Source: Arcobacter iocasae (GTDB taxonomy: Bacteria > Campylobacterota > Campylobacteria > Campylobacterales > Arcobacteraceae). Taken from it: a stretch of DNA of 64,000 nt. The stretch is taken from positions 2,852,001 through 2,916,000 of the forward strand of contig NZ_CP090177.1 of NCBI RefSeq assembly GCF_042214795.1, written 5' to 3'. How positions within the stretch are numbered: position 1 is the first letter of the stretch; each line of letters opens with the position of its first letter. Under the pieces are notes generated by a model. The model had not been told where the DNA came from. It did not search any database and saw only the letters and a list, made by a program, of their open reading frames with translations. This document shows, one piece after another, positions 27,708 to 35,409 of this stretch. A program made the position numbers and the translations under genes.

Positions 27708-29172
27708 TGACATGAAGAATAATAGAGATAAGAACTTAAAACTCATGCTTTTATCAGGTATAGCGTTAGTTGTACTATTTTTTTATACTATTTACAAAAG
27801 TTCATCATATATCCAAACTAGTACTTATAGTTTTGGTTTAGTTTTTATTGTATTTCTTTTGATTTTTGCAGTAGTTGCAAGATTAAAAAGAGATAAGATA
27901 CAAGAATTTATCAATAGAAATAAAGTAAAAAATTCAATATTTGCTCAAGAACTTGAAAAAAGAAAAGCGGTGAATGAAGAAGTTCCAGATGAAGAGAGTT
28001 CTCATATTGAAGCTGTAAAACCAAATACTACATTTAAAGATGTAGCAGGTATTGCACAAGTAAAAGAAGAACTTGAAGAGATAGTTGAATTTTTGCATAA
28101 TCCTAAAAAATATTTTAAATATGGAGTTAAATTACCAAAAGGTGTTTTACTTTATGGACCTCCAGGTGTAGGTAAAACTTTGATTGCAAGGGCAGTTGCA
28201 GGTGAAGCAAATGTTCCATTTTTTTATCAAAGTGGTGCAAGTTTTGTACAAATATATGTGGGAATGGGTGCAAAAAAAGTTCGTGAACTTTTTGCTAAAG
28301 CCAAAGTAAATGCTCCATCTATTATATTCATTGATGAAATTGATGCTATTGGAAAAGAGCGAGGTGGAAAATCAAATGATGAGAGAGAATCAACACTAAA
28401 TGAACTTCTAACTCAAATGGATGGTTTCGAAGGTGATAATGGTGTAATCGTAATAGCAGCAACTAATAAAATAGAAGTACTTGATGATGCACTTTTAAGA
28501 GCTGGAAGATTTGATAGAAGGGTTAAAATCACACTTCCAAATATAAATGATAGAAGAGAAATTTTAGAATTATATTTAAAATCAATAAAACATAATATTG
28601 ATATAGAAACTCTTACAACTAATCTTTCTGGATTTTCATCTTCTTCTATTTCAACACTTATCAATGAAGCTATGTTATATATGATAAAGTTAAATGATAA
28701 AGTTCTTGAAAAAAAGCATATAGAAATCGCAAAAAATAAATTAGAATTTGGTAAAAAAGAGAATTTTATTTTATCAAATAATGAAAAAGAGATATTATCT
28801 ATTTATCAAGCTTCAAAAGCTTTTATTACTAAACAAAAGGTTTCACTATTTGATGAAAATAGTACGAAACTAAATAGCGTATTCCCTTCAAAAAATCAGC
28901 TTAAAAATGAGCTTAAAAAATATTTAGCTGGAAGTATTGGAATTGAAGTACTAAAAGATGAGCAATATGCTATTTTTGAAGAGGATTTAGAAAAAGCGAA
29001 TAAATTAGCAAAAGAGATGGTTGAAAAATTTGCAATGGCTAGAGAAAGTAAAGAGCTAATTGATCAGACGAAAGTTGAATTAAAAACTATTTTTGATGAA
29101 AATTATGCGGAAATAACTAGATTGTCAAAAATTATGATAGAAAATGAAGTAATAGAAGAAAATGAAATCTAA
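27691..29172 (+). CDS. FtsH-like membrane AAA ATPase with inactive protease domain
   Basis: I place the start at ATG 27691, seven codons inside the longest frame, because AAAGGA sits eight bases before it; the gene overlaps mtaB by 17 bases. Two membrane helices (about residues 15-60) flank a very short periplasmic loop, then come Walker A GPPGVGKT (156-163), Walker B IIFIDEID and the arginine-finger region ALLRAGRFDRR, all FtsH-like. The C-terminal half aligns with the FtsH peptidase, but where HEAGH is expected it reads YQASK (372-376), so the zinc ligands and catalytic Glu are lost. The later Asp in EEDLEKA (D432) is kept. It is probably an ATP-driven unfoldase or chaperone rather than a protease. 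Confidence 0.88.
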   Translation: MLQNSNDMKNNRDKNLKLMLLSGIALVVLFFYTIYKSSSYIQTSTYSFGLVFIVFLLIFAVVARLKRDKIQEFINRNKVKNSIFAQELEKRKAVNEEVPDEESSHIEAVKPNTTFKDVAGIAQVKEELEEIVEFLHNPKKYFKYGVKLPKGVLLYGPPGVGKTLIARAVAGEANVPFFYQSGASFVQIYVGMGAKKVRELFAKAKVNAPSIIFIDEIDAIGKERGGKSNDERESTLNELLTQMDGFEGDNGVIVIAATNKIEVLDDALLRAGRFDRRVKITLPNINDRREILELYLKSIKHNIDIETLTTNLSGFSSSSISTLINEAMLYMIKLNDKVLEKKHIEIAKNKLEFGKKENFILSNNEKEILSIYQASKAFITKQKVSLFDENSTKLNSVFPSKNQLKNELKKYLAGSIGIEVLKDEQYAIFEEDLEKANKLAKEMVEKFAMARESKELIDQTKVELKTIFDENYAEITRLSKIMIENEVIEENEI

Positions 29173-29686
29173 TTACTTCAGTGGTTTTTGTTTAAATAAT
29201 GAAAAAGAACTCTTTTGTGAATATTTAATAGAAAATGATTTTACACTTTCTGGCTTTTCATATGGAGCTATAAAGGTATTTGAAGAAGCTTTAAATAGTG
29301 ACAAAAGAATTAATTTAATTCAACTCTTTTCTCCTGCATTTTTTCAAACTCAAAATGAAAAATTTGTAAGAATGCAATTAATGTTTTTCAAAAAAGATGC
29401 AAAGAATTATTGTGAAAACTTTTTAAAAAATATATCTTATCCTTCAAGTATTGATGTCTCAAAGTATTTTAAAGAAGGTTCCTTTGAAGAGTTACAAACT
29501 CTTTTAACTTATAAGTGGGATGAAGAGAAAATAAATCAGCTTTTAAAAAAAGGAACTAAAATAGAAGTTTATTTAGGTAAAGAAGATAAAATCATAGACT
29601 CAAAAAAAGCCTATGAGTTTTTTAAAGATTTTTCAACTGTTTATTTTATGAAAAATCATGGACATATTTTAAAAGGAATTTTATGA
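29162..29686 (+). CDS. bioV: pimeloyl-ACP methyl ester esterase BioV
   Basis: A 174-residue alpha/beta hydrolase resembling the BioV gatekeeper esterase of Helicobacter and relatives, which frees pimeloyl-ACP for biotin synthesis. The nucleophile elbow is GFSYG with Ser33. The Asp of the triad is probably in LGKEDKIID and the His in KNHGHIL near the end. The protein lacks a separate cap domain, as expected for BioV. It overlaps the FtsH-like gene by 11 bases and mog by 4, so the three are translationally coupled. Confidence 0.85.
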   Translation: MKSNYFSGFCLNNEKELFCEYLIENDFTLSGFSYGAIKVFEEALNSDKRINLIQLFSPAFFQTQNEKFVRMQLMFFKKDAKNYCENFLKNISYPSSIDVSKYFKEGSFEELQTLLTYKWDEEKINQLLKKGTKIEVYLGKEDKIIDSKKAYEFFKDFSTVYFMKNHGHILKGIL

Positions 29687-30213
29687 AAATAAGAATTGGA
29701 ATAATAACTGCAAGTGATAGAGCAAGCCAAGGTGTATATGAAGATTTATCAGGTAAAGCTATTATTGATACATTAAATGATTACTTAACTAGCAAATGGG
29801 AACCAGTATACAAATGTATTGAAGATAACCAAGAAACAATAGAAAATACCTTAAAAGACCTAGTTGATAATGAAAATTGTTGTTTAGTAGTAACTACTGG
29901 TGGAACAGGACCTGCAAAAAGAGATGTGACCCCAGAAGCTACAGAAAATGTATGCGATAGAATGATGCCAGGCTTTGGTGAACTTATGCGTGCAGAGTCT
30001 TTAAAGTTTGTACCAACAGCTATTTTATCTAGACAAACAGCAGGATTAAGAGGAAGTTCTTTGATTGTAAATCTTCCCGGAAAGCCTAAATCTATAAGAG
30101 AGTGTTTAGATGCAGTTTTCCCAGCAATTCCATATTGTATTGATTTGATGGAAGGACCTTTTTTAGAGTGTAATGAAGAGGTTATTAAACCATTTAGACC
30201 AAAACAAAAATAA
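29683..30213 (+). CDS. mog: molybdopterin adenylyltransferase
   Basis: A 176-residue Mog protein: IRIGIITASDRASQGVYEDL at the start, the TTGGTGPAKRDVTPEAT nucleotide/molybdopterin site, PGFGELMR and the conserved GLRGSSLIVNLPGKPKSIRE. It adenylates molybdopterin before molybdate insertion, in the cytoplasm. This supplies cofactor for the two molybdoenzymes encoded in this window (molybdenum hydroxylase at 14731-16866 and S/N-oxide reductase at 51889-54372). It overlaps bioV by four bases. Confidence 0.95.
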   Translation: MKIRIGIITASDRASQGVYEDLSGKAIIDTLNDYLTSKWEPVYKCIEDNQETIENTLKDLVDNENCCLVVTTGGTGPAKRDVTPEATENVCDRMMPGFGELMRAESLKFVPTAILSRQTAGLRGSSLIVNLPGKPKSIRECLDAVFPAIPYCIDLMEGPFLECNEEVIKPFRPKQK

Positions 30214-30230
30214 GTTATATAGGAAATAAA

Positions 30231-31565
30231 TTGAAAAAAATCATTATAACAATTGCATTATCAGTAATTTTCTTTTATCTTTTAAGTTTTTACTTTTCAA
30301 CTCAACATGCAACTTTAATCTCTATAATATTTTTACTCGTAGTATTATGGTCAAATGAGGGCTTAGCTTTAGGGGTTGTATCCTTATTGCCTATTTTACT
30401 TTTCCCTACTTTTGATATATTAAGCACCAATGAAACAGCCTCTAATTATTCAAAATCAATAATTTTTCTCTTCTTAGGTGGTTTTATGATAGCCATTGCT
30501 ACTCAAAAAACAGAGTTGCATAAGTATATTTCAAATAAACTTTTAACGCTATTTCCTAATACACCAAGGGGAATTATCTTCTCACTTGCTATTACTTCAG
30601 CATGTTTGAGTTCACTTATTTCAAATACTACAACTGCACTTTTACTAATTCCAATTGCTATATATCTAAGTGATGATGCAAAAGTTAGACTTAGATTTGT
30701 ATTATCAATTGCATATGGAGCAAGTATTGGAGGAATAGTTACGCCAATAGGAACTCCACCAAATCTTATTCTTTTAGGTTTTATGGAACAACATCATATC
30801 GAAGCAATTCCTTTTGTTAAATGGATAGTATTAACAGCTCCATTAGCAATGGCAATGTTAATAGTTATTCCATATATTTTATCTTTGGGTTTAAAAAATT
30901 CGGTTATTGATGCTAGTTTACATGAAATTAAACCCTTAACTAGTGACCAAAAGAGATTGATATATATTCTTGGATCTTTAATTGTTTTATTATTTGTAAA
31001 TTCAAAAATAGAACCTTATTATATGGGATTAGGTCTAAATGAAAAAGGAATACTTCTTGGATATGGTTTATTGATGTTTTTACCAAGAATTGGTTTTTTA
31101 ACTTGGGATGATACTGTAAAAGTTCCATATGAAATTATGTTTTTATTTGGTGCAGGTTTTTCTATTGCTATGGCATTTTCAAAAACAGGTTTAGCTGATG
31201 TAATCGCACATCATTTATTATCCTTAACAGGATTACCAGTCGTGTTACTTATACTTTTAGTAGCTGCTTTAGTTACTTTTACTACAGAGATTACATCAAA
31301 TACTGCTTTAATATCTGTTGTTCTTCCTATTCTTTATTCCCTTGGTAATGTGGGAGGGGTTGATTTATCACTAATTTTATTTGTTGCAACTATTTGTGCT
31401 TCTTATGCCTTTATGTTGCCAATTGCCACGCCACCAAATGCTATAGCCATGAGTAGTGGAGTTGTCAAAGTAAGTGATATGGCAAAATATGGATTGGTTT
31501 TTAATATTTTAGGTATAGTTTTTATAACAATTATTGCAATGGTTTATTGGCAATATAGTATATAG
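30231..31565 (+). CDS. SLC13/DASS family anion or dicarboxylate permease
   Basis: A 444-residue integral membrane protein starting at TTG (30231) after AGGAAA. It carries the two hallmark SNT substrate/sodium motifs of the DASS family, SSLISNTTTALLLIPIA with GTPPNLILLG and, in the second half, TSNTALISVVLPI with ATPPNAIAMSSG. Such transporters import dicarboxylates, citrate or sulfate with sodium. The substrate is not decidable here. It lies 17 bases after mog in the co-directional run. Confidence 0.9.
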   Translation: MKKIIITIALSVIFFYLLSFYFSTQHATLISIIFLLVVLWSNEGLALGVVSLLPILLFPTFDILSTNETASNYSKSIIFLFLGGFMIAIATQKTELHKYISNKLLTLFPNTPRGIIFSLAITSACLSSLISNTTTALLLIPIAIYLSDDAKVRLRFVLSIAYGASIGGIVTPIGTPPNLILLGFMEQHHIEAIPFVKWIVLTAPLAMAMLIVIPYILSLGLKNSVIDASLHEIKPLTSDQKRLIYILGSLIVLLFVNSKIEPYYMGLGLNEKGILLGYGLLMFLPRIGFLTWDDTVKVPYEIMFLFGAGFSIAMAFSKTGLADVIAHHLLSLTGLPVVLLILLVAALVTFTTEITSNTALISVVLPILYSLGNVGGVDLSLILFVATICASYAFMLPIATPPNAIAMSSGVVKVSDMAKYGLVFNILGIVFITIIAMVYWQYSI

Positions 31566-31620
31566 CTTTACAATTAATTAACAATGATATGTTAATATCT
31601 ATAAAATTTAGGAGAATAGA

Positions 31621-32352
31621 ATGAAAAAGATTTTTAAATTGATGTTTTTATTTAGTATGTTAATTTCCTTGAATGCCTTTGCATCAACAGAATTAAGTAA
31701 AAGTGAGGTAAATGAATTAGGAAAGCTTCCAATATTTTTTGGATCGGGGATGAAAGTATTAAAAGCTTATAAAGAAGATAATTTTTACCTTTTAAGAGTA
31801 AATATTCAAGAAAATATTCAAGAGTTAGTTTTAACTGCTGATAAGAAATATTTAATTGCAGGTAAAATTTATAATGTTGTGTCTGGTGAACAAGTTTCAA
31901 TTCCTAATGATGTATCAATTTTAAAAGACAAAGAAGTTTTAACTTATGGTACAGGTAATGATGTTTATTATTTATTTACAGATCCAGAATGTCCATATTG
32001 TAAAAAGTTTGAGTCATATTTTGATCAAATTAAAAATGATGTTCAGTTTAAAATTTTCTTTTTCCCATTGAGTTTTCATAAAAATGCAATACCTTTATCT
32101 AAATATATTTTATCATTTAAATCAAATGAAGATAGAGTAAAGGCACTATTAAGCGTGACACCTGAAACAAAAGTGTATTTAGATAAAACTTATACTAAAG
32201 CACAAGATGAAGCTTTAACAAATGTTATTGATGCTCAAATGAAATTAGGTGAGAAACTAGGTGTAAGAGGAACTCCAACACTATATGATATACATGGTAA
32301 AGCACTTTCATGGGTAAAAGTTTTAGAAAGATATGGGGTAGAAGTTAAATAA
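31621..32352 (+). CDS. periplasmic DsbC-like thiol:disulfide protein
   Basis: A 243-residue exported protein: signal peptide (1-20, ending LNAFA), an N-terminal dimerisation-like part (about 25-100) and a thioredoxin-fold domain with the redox site CPYC in FTDPECPYCKKFESYF and the cis-Pro loop GVRGTPTLYD. This layout matches DsbC/DsbG disulfide isomerases and relatives in Campylobacterota. Ribosome site GGAGAA is clear. mutS2 follows after three bases. Confidence 0.87.
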   Translation: MKKIFKLMFLFSMLISLNAFASTELSKSEVNELGKLPIFFGSGMKVLKAYKEDNFYLLRVNIQENIQELVLTADKKYLIAGKIYNVVSGEQVSIPNDVSILKDKEVLTYGTGNDVYYLFTDPECPYCKKFESYFDQIKNDVQFKIFFFPLSFHKNAIPLSKYILSFKSNEDRVKALLSVTPETKVYLDKTYTKAQDEALTNVIDAQMKLGEKLGVRGTPTLYDIHGKALSWVKVLERYGVEVK

Positions 32353-32355
32353 TAT

Positions 32356-34557
32356 ATGCAAGAGATATTTAAAAAACTAGATTTAGAAGAGTATTTATTA
32401 AAATTCTCAAAACTATTGGCAAGAGAAAAGCCAATTGTTTTGGAAGGTGATATAAACTTACACTATAGACTCATAAATGAGTTGAGTAAATTTGATTTAA
32501 AAGAGCCAGAAAAAGTTGCAAACCTTGATGAAAAAATTGTTCATATCCAAAAACAAGGTACTTTAAGAGTTGAAGATGTTTATGAGTTTATAAAGATAAT
32601 AAAATATTTTCTTTATTTAAAAAGATTTACTTTTGAGGGAAAACTTGGCGAATGGCTAGATAAAGTATTAATACCAAATGATGTTGAAAAAATAGTTGAT
32701 TTTTTTGATTCAAAAGGTAATTTCAAAGATGGAATTGATAAAGATTTAGACATGATAAAAGATGCCCTTTATAGAAATAAAGAATCTATAAAACAAGCAC
32801 TTCATAAATCTATAAATAATAGTAAATTAAGACCATATTTAGTTGATTCACAAGTACATTATGTAAACTCTGAGGAGACATTACTTGTGCGTGGTGGTTT
32901 TAATAATATTATAAAAGCAACTGTTGTGCATAGATCTAATTCTGGATTTTTTTATATTTTGCCACATTCAATTTCTGAACTTAAACAAAAAGAGTCAGAC
33001 CTTAAAAATAAACAAGAAGAAGTTTTACTAAAAGTTTGTAAGAGCATATCTTCAACTTTTGAAAAGAACTTACTATTTTTAAAATTTATAAATAAAGAGT
33101 TTGATAGAATTGATCACTATTTAGCAAGATTATTTTTTGCAAAAATTGATGATAAGAATTTTATTATTCCTTCAAAAAATGGAAAAAATATTTTAAAAGA
33201 GTTTGTTCATCCTGCCCTTCATGGTGGAAAGCCTATTTCTATTGATTTTTCAAAATCTGTTATTATGATAACAGGGGTAAATGCAGGTGGAAAGACTATG
33301 ATGCTTAAATCAATTCTTTCAGCTGTTTTATTGTCTAAGTATTTGATACCTTATAGAGCAAGTCAAGACTCTTCTATAGGGTATTTTAAAAATGCCTTGG
33401 CAGTTTTAGATGACCCTCAAAGTGTCAAAAATGATATTTCTACTTTTGCTGGGCGAATGGTGGAATTTTCTAAATTATTTACTCAAAGAGATGTAATAGT
33501 TGGAGTTGATGAAATAGAACTTGGAACTGACTCAGATGAAGCAGCTAGTTTGTTTAAAGTAATTATTGAAGAACTAATAGATAAAAACATAAAAATCATC
33601 ATCACAACTCACCATAAAAGACTGGCAGCTCTTATGGCTGCTAATGAAAAAGTTGAACTAATAGCAGCTATTTATGATGAAGCGAACCAAAGACCAACCT
33701 ATGACTTCTTACAAGGTACAATAGGGCGTTCGTATGCCTTTGAAACTGCACAAAGATATGGAATACCTATCAATGTTGTTAAAAAAGCAAAAGAAGTCTA
33801 TGGTGATGACCAAGATAGATTAAATGAACTAATTGAACGAAGTAGTGCTTTAGAGATGGAGTACCAACAAAAAATAGCTAAATTAGATATTGAAATTGAT
33901 ACACACCAAAAACTAAATAAAAATCTAAAAGAAGCAAAACAAGAACTTGATGACCATATAAATGATGAAAAATCAAAACTTCACAAAGAGTATAAAGATG
34001 CAAGAGATGAAGCTAAAAAAGCTATAAAAGCTAAGATATATCAAGAGTCTCATCAACATTTAAATATAGCTCATAAAAAAGTAAAAGAGATAACAGTAGA
34101 AAAAGTAGAAGAGAATTATAACTTTAAAGAAAAAGATAGGGTTAAATATAAAAGCTCAAAAGGTGAGATAATATCTGTAAGGGGCAAAAAAGCTTTAATT
34201 CTTACCGACGCTGGAATGAGATTGCATGTTAATGTAGATGAATTAAGACCGTCAGGAAATGAAGTTAAACCAAAAGTAAAAAGAAAGACTACAATAAGTG
34301 TAGAAAAACCTCAAGGTGGACATGTAAATATTGATTTACATGGTTTAAGAGGTGATGAAGCTGTTGAAAAACTTGATAAGTTTATTTCTGATTGTTTGAT
34401 CTCTGGCTTTGATGAAGTATTAGTTTACCATGGAATTGGTACTGGAAAATTATCTAAAATAGTAAAAGACTTTTTAATCAAACATCCAAATGTAAAATCA
34501 TTTACTGATGCCCATCCAAGTCAAGGTGGATTTGGAGCTAAGGTTGTAAAATTATAG
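32356..34557 (+). CDS. mutS2: MutS2 family ATPase/endonuclease
   Basis: A 733-residue MutS2: lever/clamp region, ATPase with Walker A GVNAGGKT (307-314) and Walker B VGVDEIELGTDSDEAA, a Lys/Glu-rich coiled coil (about 490-590), a KOW-like segment and a C-terminal Smr nuclease domain (NIDLHGLRGDEAV and VYHGIGTGKLS). MutS2 is known to suppress recombination or to rescue collided ribosomes rather than do mismatch repair. No mismatch-recognition domain is present, as expected. Confidence 0.95.
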   Translation: MQEIFKKLDLEEYLLKFSKLLAREKPIVLEGDINLHYRLINELSKFDLKEPEKVANLDEKIVHIQKQGTLRVEDVYEFIKIIKYFLYLKRFTFEGKLGEWLDKVLIPNDVEKIVDFFDSKGNFKDGIDKDLDMIKDALYRNKESIKQALHKSINNSKLRPYLVDSQVHYVNSEETLLVRGGFNNIIKATVVHRSNSGFFYILPHSISELKQKESDLKNKQEEVLLKVCKSISSTFEKNLLFLKFINKEFDRIDHYLARLFFAKIDDKNFIIPSKNGKNILKEFVHPALHGGKPISIDFSKSVIMITGVNAGGKTMMLKSILSAVLLSKYLIPYRASQDSSIGYFKNALAVLDDPQSVKNDISTFAGRMVEFSKLFTQRDVIVGVDEIELGTDSDEAASLFKVIIEELIDKNIKIIITTHHKRLAALMAANEKVELIAAIYDEANQRPTYDFLQGTIGRSYAFETAQRYGIPINVVKKAKEVYGDDQDRLNELIERSSALEMEYQQKIAKLDIEIDTHQKLNKNLKEAKQELDDHINDEKSKLHKEYKDARDEAKKAIKAKIYQESHQHLNIAHKKVKEITVEKVEENYNFKEKDRVKYKSSKGEIISVRGKKALILTDAGMRLHVNVDELRPSGNEVKPKVKRKTTISVEKPQGGHVNIDLHGLRGDEAVEKLDKFISDCLISGFDEVLVYHGIGTGKLSKIVKDFLIKHPNVKSFTDAHPSQGGFGAKVVKL

Positions 34558-34571
34558 AAAAGGTAATAGGC

Positions 34572-35390
34572 ATGGATAAAGAACTTGAGAATATACAAAA
34601 GTTTTATGATGTAATAATAGAGTTTTTTGTTAATTATAGTTTCCAATTAATTGGTGCGATAATTATTTTTCTTTTAGGTTGGTATGTTGCAAATAAAGTT
34701 TCTGCTTTTATAAAACGGATATGCGATAAAAATGAACTTGATGTTACACTAACTAAATTTATTGTAAATATTATCAAATTTTCCATCATCATTGGGGTGG
34801 GAATAGTTGCTGTTGGAAAACTTGGAATTACTCTTACTCCTTTTATAGCTGGTATTGGTGCTGCTTCCCTTGGTGCTGGTTTGGCCTTACAAGGAACACT
34901 TTCAAACTATGGAGCAGGGCTTTCTATTATTATAGGTCGTCCTTTCATTGTAGGAAATACTATTAGTGTTGATGGAGTTTTTGGAGTAGTAGAAGAAATA
35001 AGACTTGCACATACTATTTTATCAACTGAAGATGGTGAGCAAATAACAATTCCAAATAAACATATTATTGGTGAAATATTAGTTAACTCTTTTGAGTATA
35101 GAATTGTTGAAACTATTGTTGGTATTGATTATAATTCTAAACCTGAAGAGGCAATTTCTCTTATTGAAAATATATTAAATAAATTTGATGCAGAAATTAT
35201 TTCAAAAGAGGCTAAAGCTCAAGTTGGTATAAAAGAGTTTGGTGATTTTTCCATAAATATAGAGTTAAGATATTGGGCTCATACTAAACATTTTTTTGAG
35301 ACTCAATACAAAGTAAATCTTGCTATTTTTAATGCTTTAAAAGAAAACAATATCAATATTCCCTTCCCAACTTATACTATTAAGAAGTAG
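34572..35390 (+). CDS. small-conductance mechanosensitive channel MscS
   Basis: A 272-residue canonical MscS of E. coli length: one membrane helix after a short N-terminus, then two more and the pore helix GIGAASLGAGLALQGTLSNY, and the beta domain with RPFIVGNTISVDGVFGVVEE. It opens under membrane tension to release solutes. Unlike the other two MscS-type genes of the window it has no signal peptide or periplasmic coiled coil. Its stop codon lies inside a terminator stem. Confidence 0.93.
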   Translation: MDKELENIQKFYDVIIEFFVNYSFQLIGAIIIFLLGWYVANKVSAFIKRICDKNELDVTLTKFIVNIIKFSIIIGVGIVAVGKLGITLTPFIAGIGAASLGAGLALQGTLSNYGAGLSIIIGRPFIVGNTISVDGVFGVVEEIRLAHTILSTEDGEQITIPNKHIIGEILVNSFEYRIVETIVGIDYNSKPEEAISLIENILNKFDAEIISKEAKAQVGIKEFGDFSINIELRYWAHTKHFFETQYKVNLAIFNALKENNINIPFPTYTIKK

Positions 35391-35409
35391 GTTTAACTAC
35401 TTCTTTTTT
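35382..35409. terminator. rho-independent terminator between convergent genes
   Basis: AAGAAGTAG (35382-35390) pairs perfectly with CTACTTCTT (35397-35405) around GTTTAA and is followed by a T-run on the plus strand. It contains the stop codons of both the MscS gene and the convergent DUF748 gene. Confidence 0.85.
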
